From: Ridgeia piscesae
Taxonomy: Eukaryota; Annelida; Polychaeta; Sabellida; Siboglinidae
DNA: 64,000 nt
Assembly: GCA_025642075.2 (NCBI GenBank)
Contig: JAODUO010000079.1
Span: forward strand, 378,501 to 442,500
Direction: 5' to 3'
The notes under the pieces were generated by a model. That model had not been told where the DNA came from. It ran no database searches and saw nothing but the letters and a program-made list of their open reading frames with translations. Shown here in pieces: positions 1 to 12,298 of this stretch. How positions within the stretch are numbered: the stretch's first letter is position 1; each line of letters begins with the position of its first letter. The translations under genes and the position numbers were made by a program.

Positions 1-1033
1 ACAATGTTTCCTGGAACAATGTTTCCTGTGACAATGTTTCCTGTGACAATGTTTCCTGGGACAATGTTTCCTGGAACAATGTTTCCTGGAACAACGTTTC
101 CTGGAACAACGTTTCCTGGAACAATGTTTCCTGGGACAATGTTTCCTGGAACAATGTTTCCTGGGACAATGTTTCCTGGGACAATGTTTCCTGGGACAAT
201 GTTTCCTGGGACAATGTTTCCTGGGACAATGTTTCCTGGGACAATGTTTCCTGGGACAATGTTTCCTGGACAATGTTTCCTGGAACAATGTTTCCTGGAA
301 CAATGTTTCCTGGAACAATGTTTCCTGTGACAATGTTTCCTGGAACAATGTTTCCTGGAACAATGTTTCCTGTGACAATGTTTCCTGTGACAATGTTTCC
401 TGGAACAATGTTTCCTGGGATAATGTTTCCTGGGACAATGTTTCCTGGAACAACGTTTCCTGGGACAACGTTTCCTGTGACAATGTTTCCTGGAGACAAT
501 GTTTCCTGGAACAATGTTTCCTGGAACAATGTTTCCTGGGATAATGTTTCCTGTGACAATGTTTCCTGGAACAACGTTTCCTGGAACAATGTTTCCTGGA
601 ACAATGTTTCCTGGGACAATGTTTCCTGGAACAATGTTTCCTGGACAATGTTTCCTGGAACAATGTTTCCTGGAACAATGTTTCCTGGGACAATGTTTCC
701 TGGGACAATGTTTCCTGGAACAATGTTTCCTGGGACAATGTTTCCTGGGACAATGTTTCCTGGGACAATGTTTCCTGGGACAATGTTTCCTGGGACAATG
801 TTTCCTGGAGCAATGTTTCCTGGAACAATGTTTCCTGGGACAATGTTTCCTGGGATAATGTTTCCTGGAACAATGTTTCCTGGAACAATGTTTCCTGGAA
901 CAATGTTTCCTGGAACAATGTTTCCTGGGACAATGTTTCCTGGAACAATGTTTCCTGGGACAATGTTTCCTGGGACAATGTTTCCTGGGACAATGTTTCC
1001 TGGAACAATGTTTCCTGGAACAATGTTTCCTGC
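1..1033. repeat. 15-bp minisatellite, about 69 copies
   Basis: A tandem array of a 15-bp unit (acaatgtttcctggg with a/g/t changes near the end) runs from the window edge to about 1033. Because 15 is divisible by 3, it creates long open frames reading MFPGT repeats; single-base indels near 270, 493 and 645 shift the frame, and I see no start, splice or conservation signal, so I do not call a gene. It lies upstream of the AMPK-beta exons and is probably inside an intron of that gene. Confidence 0.95.
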
Positions 1034-1403
1034 AGTCGCACATTTTATACATACTTTACATCTTTATTCCAAATTGCACTTATTTACAACCAAATATTGT
1101 ACATTGGCGTTTTGTGTTGTGTAATAATTGGCCAACATTTCTGTGACTGTTTTGTTGAATTATTTACAAATGTACTAAATTGAGATGTGCATGGGTTCAT
1201 GGGAACCAAGGAAGATGGAAAAGAGTGGAAATTGTTCTTGGTTTATTGAAAGTTTTGAAATACCTGGTAGGTTGATGTTGCGTCGCACTGAGCTCTCAGG
1301 TTGAATGGTTGTCGTTTTTGTAATAGAAATGTATCATCCCTGAACCCAACATTGAGTGTAAAAAACTACAAAATTACTTGTTTTTAATGTGGTCAAGAAC
1401 ATA

Positions 1404-2012
1404 CAGACCCTGGCCAGCAGCACCCCTAGGCACATACATGTAGACGCTCACATAGTCACAGACCCTGGCCAGCAGCACCCCTAGTCACCTACATTTAGAC
1501 GCTCACATAGTCACAGACCTTGGCCAGCAGCACCACTAGTCACCTACATTTAGACGCTCACATAGTCACAGACCTTGGCCAGCAGCACCACTAGTCACCT
1601 ACATGTAGACGCTCACATAGTCACAGACCTTGGCCAGCAGCACCCCTAGTCACCTACATTTAGACGCTCACCTAGTCACAGACCTTGGCCAGCAGCACCA
1701 CTAGTCACCTACATGTAGACGCTCACCTAGTCACAGACCTTGGCCAGCAGCACCCCTAGTCACCTACATTTAGACGCTCACATAGTCACAGACCCTGGCC
1801 AGCAGCACCCCTAGTCACCTACATTTAGACGCTCACATAGTCACAGACCTTGGCCAGCAGCACCACTAGTCACCTACATTTAGACGCTCACATAGTCACA
1901 GACCTTGGCCAGCAGCACCCCTAGTCACCTACATTTAGACGCTCACATAGTCACAGACCTTGGCCAGCAGCACCCCTAGTCACCTACATTTAGACGCTCA
2001 CCTAGTCACAGA
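1404..2012. repeat. 55-bp minisatellite, about 11 copies
   Basis: Eleven or so tandem copies of a 55-bp unit beginning agaccctggccagcagcacc. Copies differ mainly at a few fixed positions (ccctgg/cttgg, cacccct/caccact, acatag/acctag), so related variants are interspersed. No open frame of note. The flanking bases 1034-1403 and 2013-2552 contain nothing I recognise. Confidence 0.93.
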
Positions 2013-2552
2013 TCGTATCACTAACTGCACTGGATGACTCATCTAATTTTAGATATGGAACACAATCTAATCCATACCCTGGTCCCCTATATTCTTATCT
2101 ACCCCCAGATCCTGTGCTTGATCTAGTTCTTAGCCAAGGCACTAACCAGGCAATGGCCTAGACGCTGGCCAGTCTCCCTCTAATTCTCTCATGTGTTAGA
2201 CTTCATTGCATCGACACTTTAACTCTCCGATTAGTAGTAGTTTGTAAAACACTGTCTATGATTAGCCCATGGATAGGCAGTAGGCATGTACAAAACCTGG
2301 ACCCTAAACACAATTTAGGCCTTAACCATAATTTAAAAGTGTTTTGTTTGATACATAACACAGAATTATAAAATGAACAACACAGCGTAATTGTAGTATA
2401 TCAGTCGTGTCTACATTTCTCTCACAAAGTTCTCTTAATTAATTGTCTAAATAGAAATCATAGTTAAAATTAACAAAATAATACTATTAATAGAGTTTAT
2501 TCAGATGCAACAATACAGGGAAAGTCAAGTTTTGTTAATTACTAACTTAGCT

Positions 2553-2661
2553 AAATTACAACTTGGCCAATGTCTTAATTCAATTAAGACAGTGGCCAAG
2601 TTGTAAATTGACCAAATAGCCATGCTCCAATTAAATTGGAGCATGGCTATTTGGTCAATTT
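2553..2661. repeat. Two adjacent near-perfect palindromes
   Basis: Two inverted repeats lie end to end. The first has arms 2553-2580 and 2582-2609 with only a few mismatches. The second has arms 2605-2632 and 2634-2661, complementary over 28 bases around a single A. Each would form a long hairpin as RNA or a cruciform as DNA. They sit about 450 bp upstream of the alternative AMPK-beta exons. They could be a foldback MITE; no target duplication was identified. Confidence 0.85.
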
Positions 2662-3111
2662 TGTTTAAACAAACCTACATATTACTGGTATGGTTTGGTC
2701 TAACACAAGGATGCAGTGCACTGTGTGTGTTTTGGTTACCTGTATTTCTGACTCGGTCTGAGATCATATAATTCACCTGTATTTATTACACTGATGCTTC
2801 ACTGGTGCATGTGGTTCGTAACCTTACATTTGGTGGAATATTTCAGTGACAGGAGCAATCTAAGCGCTTGTTTAATATTTGTAGCATGACTAGCAGAACT
2901 AACGCAAACTTTAGCCGCATCAAAAACCACCATTATTTAAACCTGGCTTAAATACTTTTCTTGCTTATAATAAATATCGTTTACGTATTATGTTGTGATT
3001 AAATGTGACTCGATGATGGTCTATATATGTTAAAAAATGAATAGGAATATGTAACGAATAAAATGTGTGGGTTTAGTGGTTATAAACTGCCATTTGTTGC
3101 TTTCTCTCTAG

Positions 3112-3229
3112 ATAAAAATCAACAATGATCTTGGCACGGAGAATAACTGTGTGACGGTGAAGAGCTCTGATTTTGAGGTGTTTGAAGCCTTAGCCATGGA
3201 TAGCATTGGCTCAACTGGCTCGAAACCTG
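3112..3229 (+). CDS. PRKAB: AMPK beta alternative exon, copy 1
   Basis: A 118-nt exon after tttctctctag and before gtaagc, phase 0 in and phase 1 out. It encodes a stretch with LGTENN and SSDFEVFEALAMDS, aligning to the linker segment of animal AMPK beta (LGTVNN... DFEVFDAL) that follows the glycogen-binding module. It is homologous to the exon at 3797-3920 and starts and ends in the same phases, so either can join the exon at 6534. Including both (242 nt) would shift the frame. Confidence 0.9.
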
Positions 3230-6200
3230 GTAAGCCCTCTCCTACGACAATGGAGCGAAAACTGCCAATGTCATGTGACTGCATCGCATGACTTGCCCCT
3301 GATACGTGGTACCGAGTTCGATTCTCAATTTTGACCCATGAAAAACGATTGTGTTCTTGTACGTTTTATTCGAATTTGACTCTTCAAAATATTCTCGGTA
3401 CTGCTGGTTGGTGCTGTCATGTGATGTATAGTTTGGCCTGTGCTCTCTAAGTGGCTGCTATGATTTGGGTGTGTGTAAAACATGAACACGGATGGTGCCA
3501 GTGTACAAATGATATAACATTGCATGTAATAACAAAAGAAAAATACTTTTTACATAATACTGGATCAAATGCATGCAACAAAATGCAGCAAACTATTCTG
3601 AATTTGCTACTTCACCATCCAACCACTCAAAGCAGCTTCTTTGGGCAATGCCATCATTTAACCCAAGGTTTTCTTTCAGCCGCAGAGACGGTAACCAGTT
3701 ACTGCATGCTCCCTGTAACGTGCAGCGGCCCTCCCCCTGTACGTGTGTGCGTTTCAGCCGCCCCAGATGCCACATGTCTTCCACTGTACGTTTCAGACAA
3801 ACATAGGCAATACCTTTGGCACAAACAACAACACGGTGACTGTGAAACTGTCTGATTTTGAGGTGTTTGAAGCTCTCGACACCGACAACCCGAACCTTTG
3901 CAATGACGAAGGAAGTCTGGGTAAGATGCGGCGGCCTCAGTGAAACTCATTCTCCTAGACGTGGCGTTCTCGCGTGGCTCTAGCTAACAGCACCTCGACA
4001 CGATCGCATGCGACTGTGCTTTCTCAGGTGCACCGGTCCACCTGCGTTCTCTGTCTGAAACATTCTTTCAAAATTTCTGATGTAGTTTTCTTTCTCACTC
4101 TCCTCTTTCTTGTAGATACTTTGGGGAAATTTTCTGAACTTGGATCTAGTTCTCATTAGTTCAGGGCTAGTGATATGGTGAACATTTACCTAAATTTTAG
4201 TTTTGTTGTTATGGATTTTGGTAGTAGCTAGAACTAGTTTACTGACAAGGACACGAAACTCATTTTGAATCCTCGAATGGTTTGTTTTTGAATGGTAAGA
4301 TGCCATACCTTAGTAGGAGAAGAGAGAAGACAAGATCTTGCCCTTCCGTCCACAAGACCTTGCTATCGTGTCGACCCCTCCTGTCTCCTTGGTGTTCTTG
4401 TGTTCTTCTTCTTTCAGTTGTGTTGTTTTCTTTGGATTAGGGCAGTTACCCCAGACATCAACCCCAATGCCCTGGCATAATCAGCCCCTGTGAAATTGAA
4501 CTACCCCATTGCAAAAACAGATGACCTGTATGCTGTTTTTATGCATTTAGACGCATCAAGCAATATTTATGTTTGCAGTCTGCAGAGTATAGTGCCACAG
4601 AGATTCTTGCTTGTTCCTGTGTTGACTGCTCTATGAAAGTACGAGGGTAGTTGTCTTTGGGTGGTAGTAGTTCAAGGGTAGAGGTCGCTGTCTGAGGCTA
4701 GTGTGTCAGGGTTGTGTTGGAGGGTAGCTACCCCTCACAGAGGCCAGCCTAGTCGTTGTGTATCCTTGTGTAGTTTGGAATGGATCTGGTCACTAGAATG
4801 GAGACGAACAACAGGACTGTCTTGTGTCAACCAAGGCCGCCACACAACATATCTCTATTTCTCCACACATGTGATTCAAACCTCTCCTGTGTTCACTTCA
4901 AATACCAACTACAGAACTATCAAATTATTTTACCAATTTGTGTTTTCGACATGTGTGGATGGATGCTAAGCTAAAAGTGTAGTGATGTTTAAAAATAAGT
5001 CATGGCAGGACAATGTTTGCCATAAGGAACACACACGACCACGTGTGATTTCAGCACAAAGTGTGGTTTGCCAGACACAAGAATGTTCTGTGAGTACCTG
5101 GTAGTCGGTCCACAGCTGTGACACCTTAGATGTTGGTCAGTGTAGTACACACGGTTGCCAGTTGGTAGCAGTGACTCTGACCTTTGACCTTGTGGTGTCC
5201 ACCGTCAGTCTCAGTGCATTCGTACTGTCCCATACAACTTACATCAGCCTGCGTCCATGTTTCTTGAAACGAATCACTTTAATCATAGATATAATGTTGA
5301 ATATCGGGTAATATAGAAATTTGCAAAATATCAAGAAGTGATGGATATGAAATCTATGTATGAGAAACTTTGTATGTAAGTTTGAGATCCAGTACGAATG
5401 CATTGTGACAACGCAGCACCTGTCATACAATACAAGGTCATCTCTGAGAGCCTCGCAAGTGACACTTACCACCGGGGAATAGACAAAACTGTTCAATTAT
5501 GATTACTGGATGCAGTGTAGTTGTTTAAACTTTGTTAATCTTGCAATTGCACAATAAGTAACATGATTGGGAGTCATTTTAATGTTACTTTAAAAATAAT
5601 ATATAATCAAATTCAACAGACACCAGCATTGTTGTGGCACAGTCACTTGCGTGAGTTCTCAGAGAGATCTTGCTGCACTTGTTTGGTTTCTGTACCTAGA
5701 ACTGTATGTTTGGTTCCATGTTGTTGTATTGTTGGAGTGTGCTTCACATTGCATTGACGTGTGGCGCACGTACCTTTCAAATGTCTCGTGTGCAACTCAG
5801 AGGTGATCTCACAGTCAGCTTTCAGAGTAATATTTGTGTTTCTGGTTACCTGATCAACCTGTTAAATGTCACTCACCTTCAATGTTCATTCACAAACAGG
5901 AAAATACATTATTTAGTTACGATCATGTATAAAAGCAAGCACAACAAAATTGCCATTTTTCTTGCCAAAACCAATTTGTTTTAGACAAAATAGCCAAACT
6001 GTTTTGTTTTTATTACTTAGAAACTTGTTACATTCCTATATTGCCTAATACTCCTAAGAAAATAATAAGCAAAAGAATAATTATGTATCCGCATTGTTTA
6101 CTCTGGTGAAAGTTGAGACCTGTAACCAGAAACACAAATCTGATTCTGGGTTCACCTATCAGTGAATGTTAATGGTGAAGGTACTCTCATAATGACGATG

Positions 6201-8919
6201 AAATGCAGTGTTATCACATTCATATTAAATCAAATCAAAGTTTTGTTTAATGGTTTAAGTCAACGCCGTCATAATGCAGTTGTCACTCACAAAAACGTTG
6301 ATGTTGCAGTAAATTGTTATTAATGCTTACAATGTATGTTTGTAAATATACTGGTGCTGACATTACAGCCGTGTAACACAATCACCTGCATTATTACATC
6401 ATCTGCTGGTTTTATCCAGTAGTTTGGTGTAACTGGAAATGTTGTATGTACATATATACTGAGTAGTTCTGTGAGAGAAACCAACCGTGGTGAGAGCGTG
6501 GATGACTCCGCTCATGCGTGACTGTTGTTGCAGGCACATCGCCCCCGGGAGAGTATTCTCAGATCGTGCCCCCGCGCAATGCTGGCATGGGGTTCCATCA
6601 CAGCGGCCCCCCAATTCTACCCCCTCACCTACTGCAGGTGATACTGAACAAGGAGGTGCCACAACACGTAAGTTGGCTTCCCTTTTACTCCAACTTAACC
6701 AGGCACAATTTGGGTCTAGATGTATTGACGTTTGCCTGTGTTGCAATCAGAATTATGTAAAGGTTTAACTTTTATATAGCGCAGTATCCAGTCCTCAGGA
6801 CTGCTCAAAGCACTTTACACTTCACTGACCTGTTCAATCGAACGCCGTCTCAGCTTCTCTGGGAAGCATCCAGCCATGCTGCAGTTATTGCACAAAGACC
6901 ATTCTTACAAAATATCCACCACTGTTTATAGCCAGGTACTCGTTCATATAACTGTGTGAACTGGAGCAATGTAGAGTGAACAATCTTGCCTAAGGTTTAA
7001 GATGAGAGCACAAGATTGGTCTCTTGGTTGAGAGTGCGAAGCAAAAGCGACTGCACCACTGCACCACTAGTCATACTACCAAACCATGCACTCTAGACAT
7101 GACTTCTGTCGAGCTTTACATCACCAATAATGTTTGCATAACTAGTATTCACCATTACATAACAATTATGGCAAGATGTCTGAAAAATCAGTCTTTGCCA
7201 TATACCTATGTCATTTGAACAGCAGCAACACATTTTTAACAATGACAAACACTATTATTTCAACAAAATGTTCCATGGAATACTAAAATGCTCCACATGT
7301 TCTACATACCTGCCAATTGTTATGGTTTGTTTACAGCCTGTAAACATTTATTGCATGTTCGAGCCACCGCAGTCTGAACACTACTACAATAAGACAATGC
7401 CATATCACAGAGGACAGTATTTCTGTGACACACCAGCGAGTGTCCCGGACCCTTAGATTGCCTCTTGGCAGCAACTCCTGGTATTGATAGTAATCAGGAC
7501 ACATAATCACTTAAGGAATTTAAGGAACTAAACCAGTTTTAAAGAGGAAAACAGGAGTTACAAGTTCATCAGAAGTATGTCAGTGAATAGTCCCTGTTCT
7601 TCCTTAGTTCGTCTCTCTTATACAATATAACTGATCTCGTGTTTGACTGAGTTCTCTCATGTTGCAGTGTGAGCCCACGTTGCTGCCGGAACCAAACCAT
7701 GTCATGCTGAATCATTTGTACGCTCTCTCTATAAAGGTAGGCAAACCATGTCATGTTGAATCATTTGTACGCTCTCTCTATAAAGGTAGGCAAACCATGT
7801 CATGTTGAATCATTTGTACGCTCTCTCTATAAAGGTAGGCAAACCATGTCATGTTGAATCATTTGTTCGCTCTCTCTATAAAGGTAGGCAACCCATGTCA
7901 TGTTGAATCATTTGTACGCTCTCTCTATAAAGGTAGGCAAACCATGTCATGTTGAATCATTTGTACGCTCTCTCTATAAAGGTAGGCAAACCATGTCATG
8001 TTGAATCATTTGTTCGCTCTCTCTATAAAGGTAGGCAACCCATGTCATGTTGAATCATTTGTACGCTCTCTCTATAAAGGTAGGCAAACCATGTCATGCT
8101 GAATCATTTGTACGCTCTCTCTATAAAGGTAGGCAAACCATGTCATGTTGAATCATTTGTACGCTCTCTCTATAAAGGTAGGCAAACCATGTCATGTTGA
8201 ATCATTTGTACGCTCTCTCTATAAAGGTAGGCAAACCATGTCATGTTGAATCATTTGTACGCTCTCTCTATAAAGGTAGGCAAACCATGTCATGTTGAAT
8301 CATTTGTTCGCTCTCTCTATAAAGGTAGGCAACCCATGTCATGTTGAATCATTTGTACGCTCTCTCTATAAAGGTAGGCAAACCACGTCATGTTGAATCA
8401 TTTGTACGCTCTCCCTATAAAAATAGATTTTTCTCTGCTCAACCATAACATTTTAAATGGAATGCACACCTAAATAGAAGTGTTATTATAGATAGAACAA
8501 GTTGGACACCATAACTATTATAAGCCCGACTTCCTTGTTCATTTGTGGATGGCGATAGTGTTATAGTTTGTAAGTTTGGTTAAATATAAAATTATTTGAA
8601 AGTTCATGATCATACACGACAAATGGCAGAGTAGCATAAACAAATATACACAGCTGATGTCTGTATTTCCTCTTATCTGCCACTGTTTCAGTTGATTCAA
8701 AGGAGAACCAATTGCAAGTGTTTCATTTGATATATTTGACATAAGTCATTAACAATCTTCATAAAAATGTGTTGACCTAAATACATAAATAAATGAGTAA
8801 GTTAAGCATAATGTTCTAATGACACATTCGTGTACTTACAGGACGGTGTGATGGTGCTAAGTGCGACGGTGAGGTACAGAAAGAAGTATGTAACGACCCT
8901 GCTGTATAAGCCCATCTGA
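3112..8919 (+). CDS. PRKAB: 5'-AMP-activated protein kinase subunit beta, C-terminal part (partial)
   Basis: This is the beta scaffold subunit of AMPK, which ties the kinase alpha subunit to the AMP-sensing gamma subunit. Coding exons are 3112-3229 or 3797-3920 (alternatives), 6534-6667, 7668-7736 and 8842-8919 (TGA at 8917). All have AG acceptors and GT donors and consistent phases (0-1, 1-0, 0-0, 0-stop). The exon at 6534 carries PPILPPHLLQVILNK; the next carries LLPEPNHVMLNHLYALSIK; the last reads DGVMVLSATVRYRKKYVTTL and ends LLYKPI. These are hallmark motifs of the animal beta C-terminal domain (ASC domain) that binds alpha and gamma. The glycogen-binding CBM48 domain and the start codon are absent and must lie left of the window. 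PRKAB1 versus PRKAB2 cannot be assigned and is probably not meaningful in an invertebrate. The identification is very secure. Confidence 0.96.
3797..3920 (+). CDS. PRKAB: AMPK beta alternative exon, copy 2
   Basis: A 124-nt exon after tgtacgtttcag and before gtaaga, phase 0 in and phase 1 out. It encodes FGTNNNTVTVKLSDFEVFEA and then diverges (LDTDNPNLCNDEG) from copy 1. It is a tandem duplicate of exon 3112-3229. The conserved core is intact while the ends differ, which suggests both are retained under selection rather than one being a relic. Confidence 0.9.
6770..7062. repeat. Dispersed SINE-like repeat, copy 1
   Basis: Begins ttatatagcgcagtatccag and contains gttcaatcgaacgccgtctc and atatccaccactgtttatag. 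A diverged copy is at about 12640-12810. The 'tatatagcgc... aaagcactttaca' head is a common kind of interspersed repeat in invertebrate genomes. The 3' end is uncertain. No coding capacity seen. It lies in an AMPK-beta intron. Confidence 0.6.
7737..8425 (+). repeat. 49-bp minisatellite made of the AMPK-beta exon end plus donor site, about 14 copies
   Basis: The array starts exactly at the donor of exon 7668-7736. Each 49-bp unit is the first six intron bases (gtaggc) plus a copy of the last 43 coding bases of that exon, with a single common change (CTGAATC to TTGAATC). So ...ataaag followed by gtaggc, a plausible 5' splice site, recurs about 14 times. One extra unit would add 49 nt and break the frame to the last exon. 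Copies vary at a few positions (tacgc/ttcgc, aaacc/aaccc). Confidence 0.96.
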
Positions 8920-9959
8920 CGACAACCGCCTTTCACTCCTCCATCTGTACAGACAGCCTCGAAGGACGCTTGTATATAGTCTATTGTATTTGTGAGAACG
9001 AACGGTGAATATAAATTATGTGATGGATGTAAGAAATTGGGCGCGACACAACGGAGCAAGGCAGAACGAATCGACGCGGGTCGGCCACTGCTGCATACTG
9101 CCACCAGATGTCACTCTATGTAGTAACGACCGCCACAGACACGCACACGATTATGGCATTTAATATGTTTGCATGCTTATTTTGTTGACTAACATTAGTC
9201 CGTTTGTCATATTATGTCTTGGTGATTTCAAACTCGGATCTCCTGAGGACCAGTGATATCATTTTAAGGAGTGTTCTTTCTGTCGATATTTTTGGTAGTT
9301 TATGCCATGACAAACACACTGCGCTGATAGTTCCAAATAGTTCTGCTCTGGTAAATGGCGGAGTCCTATTGCGAAGATATTGAAGCCACCTGGAGTCAAG
9401 ATTAACTACAGACGACACATTTACTCTGTGGTTAACTACAGACGACACATTTACCCCAGGGGTGATTCTTTCTGGCATAGAAACCGGTGAGATGCAACCC
9501 ACAGCTAATGGTGCCTTGCTTAAATAAAACCCCAATTTAGTATGGTAGCCCCCCTCTTGTAAGACCACTTGGTTTGCAGAAGGATTGGCCTTGTAAGTTG
9601 TATAGGGACTAGTGTAACCAGGAGAAACACTGAACTCCAGCCACCTCAATTGCTAGCCTTGCCTTCTAACTTCTAGAAAACACTGCACCCCCAATTCCTA
9701 CATACACAGTCAAGTTGTAAATGACTTCGTTGTTGCGTAACACGACAAATCGCTGTGATGCTAAGGCAAGTTCTTGTGTGCCTACCTCAGAACACAAGCC
9801 AAGTGGTTCAACAAGGCAGAAAGTTTGTCAATCTTAAAATCGATAAGCAATATTTGAGTTATTTTTTGTAAGAAATTCACTTACTTTGGAGCAGTTTGTT
9901 AAACCTACAACGTTTTGACATATCAGCCGAGTCTTTATCATATGAGATGACTCAGGTTT

Positions 9960-10125
9960 CGGCAGGATTATTTTGCTATAAATGACGGTATGTGGTATCC
10001 CTGGTCTTGGTTCATGGTAGGGCCTCTCTGTTTGATGTAAATGGCCTCCTTCACTTTCCTCTTGTGCTAGTTTGATTCCCGGGTCAGTACTTGGGTGTTC
10101 TCCATGGACACTGAGTGTCCTGTGG
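9960..10125 (-). mobile_element. Penelope-like / GIY-YIG retroelement tail fragment (degenerate)
   Basis: Read on the minus strand, one frame gives VLTRES, an in-frame stop, then KEAIYIKQRGPTMNQDQG. This resembles the stretch that ends the endonuclease region in Penelope-like retroelements and relatives (the 'REAIHI... MNRD.G' motif). Only about 50 codons remain, interrupted by a stop, so it is a relic. The match rests on memory of the motif. Confidence 0.5.
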
Positions 10126-11616
10126 CCTGGCAATGGTCTCCTACTCCTGTTGGTTTGTCCAGGTTTGTGTGTACATTTCACAAACTATGCTACAAAGTAA
10201 CTTAATTTCTTACAGAAATAATCAAACCAATTTTTGGAGCCATGAACAATATATTCCATAATTATAGTATTCAAATTGTGAACGCAAGAACTGTAATAGG
10301 ACACCACTGGAATTTGTTTTTCTGTGAAAGGTTCTTTATAAAAATGTTGTTAACATTACTAATATTCAGCACAGCTATTCCATGCACCAGAGTTATAAAT
10401 ATTGCTGCTGTGTACAGCATGTACATAAACAGTCTGCATGATATAAATCCAAGGAATTGTCATTTTAAGTATACAGTGTAATTGGCATCTGATTGTTGCA
10501 ACACTACACTGTAGAGTTTAATGTTGCTGTGATACTGATGTGTGTGTAGTGTACATAAGATACAGCTGTCAGTGGAAGCCATATCAACTAGAGTGTCCGG
10601 TGCACACAGTTGCCCCATTGTCATCAGCTGGTGAATGAACTCGTGACTTGACGTACGTCATGTTATTGTGTACGATATATCTTCTGTCTAAGTTTGTGGT
10701 AGGATACGACACTTGTTATATTTTCCCCACCATTCTCTTGTAATCGGACATAAAACTGGTCAGTATGTGAATGCACAAGGTGGCCTAACAAATCCAGTTA
10801 TGTGTTACCGTAGATTGAAACGACCCCCCTTCAGTACGTGATTTGGCACTTGATTTTTATGATCCAAATTAGCTTAAAGTGTAAGCTTGCATTAGCACGT
10901 TTCACACACAAGGTCGCTCCATTATAACCGTTTACTTTCTCTACGATTTATGATAACAGTCAAATCTACACCTCCACATAAACAGTGGCTGCAGGCTGTA
11001 GGACATCTATAAATAGCTGCTTGGGACATCTCGAAATAGCTGCTTGGGACATCTCGAAATAGAATGGTTAACACCCTGAGACTGTACCCTGGAGCTGGGG
11101 CGCAGTGACTGCCTGTTACTTCGTGTGATCGGTGAGGTTAGCCCAGTAGGGGGCGTCAGCAGTGGCATTTAGTTTGTGCGTTCCCAATTACAGAGTTGAC
11201 ATGCATGTATATAAATAGGACGTGTAATAAAGGACATAGTTGTGACACAGATCGTTTTTGATGTGTCATTTCAGTTGCTTACCATATGGGGGATCATAAT
11301 GAATTGTTGCCAACATCCATCCCAGTTTCCTGTCATGTTTCCAACTTTTCATGTGTCCATCAATCTCTCCTATTATGATCTGTATTTGTTCACCTCTTGA
11401 CTGGTAGATTTATAGATACAGAACAATCACTATGACATTAATGACAAAATTTCTGTTTCACTGTGGTACCAGTGTGTCCTTGTCAATTTTTTGCGGTGTT
11501 ACGGATGGTCGCATCTAAACAGAAAATTGCTAGTTTGACCCATGCAAATGTATTTCGGCTTTTTCCTTAGTTTGATCAGATGTACCTTGCAGTATGAACC
11601 ATTGCAGCCTGTCACA

Positions 11617-11690
11617 CGCACGCGCACTCACTCACGCACGCACGCACGCACGCACGCAGGTACATACACACACACACACACACACACATG

Positions 11691-11737
<47 letters not shown>
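11617..11737. repeat. Compound microsatellite: (acgc)n, (ca)n, (ta)n
   Basis: Runs of cacgcacg, then ca dinucleotides, then about 20 ta dinucleotides. It makes short low-complexity open frames that are not genes. Confidence 0.95.
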
Positions 11738-11741
<4 letters not shown>

Positions 11742-12298
11742 GCTATTGTAACAGAAACAAACATTGGAGTATGCAAGTTCATACAATTAATGTTTTATTT
11801 GCTACACGTCAAATGGCTATGTGTTCTAACCGACACGAAGCACAGGCAGCAGGCAACACACAACAACTACTTCTGATCTTGTTCCAGTCTCTTGTTTTCC
11901 CAGGTGCCATCAAACTTTGAAACATTAAAGCGTATATCAAGTTATCAACTGATTACATCAGTCAGTGCTGCAACTAAATAACATCCTGTGCCTTCTTGAA
12001 TCTACAAACTTTAAGATCAGCCAATCACCCAGATAAATGTGCATCAATCAGTTTGATATTCTATTTTTATAACTGCAACTCATCACTGCCGACTACCACA
12101 AGCATGGCAAACAATAAATATCACAAACGATGACTAGTAAAATGCAATGTTATTCACTGTTAAATTGTGGAACTCGTCAATACTTTTCTCCCATCCATCT
12201 TTTACACACTAACAGAAGTTAAGCAAGAGTCGGATAATACTGATAAATGAAACAGGCGCCTGAATCTGGCTGCTTTGATACGTCTCGACTGCGAGAGT

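Larger units (their letters stand above)
8920..12298. other. AMPK-beta 3' flank and intergenic region
   Basis: Bases after the AMPK-beta stop are presumably 3' UTR. The open frame on the minus strand at 9212-9649 has no recognisable homology or splice context. A retroelement fragment lies at about 9960-10125 and microsatellites at 11617-11737. Otherwise I see no gene here. Confidence 0.6.

Noticed and set aside
9212..9649. 145-codon minus-strand frame
   Set aside because: No recognisable motifs, no splice context and no repeat in composition; could be chance.
11617..11751. Threonine/histidine and isoleucine/tyrosine-rich frames
   Set aside because: Products of (ca)n and (ta)n microsatellites.
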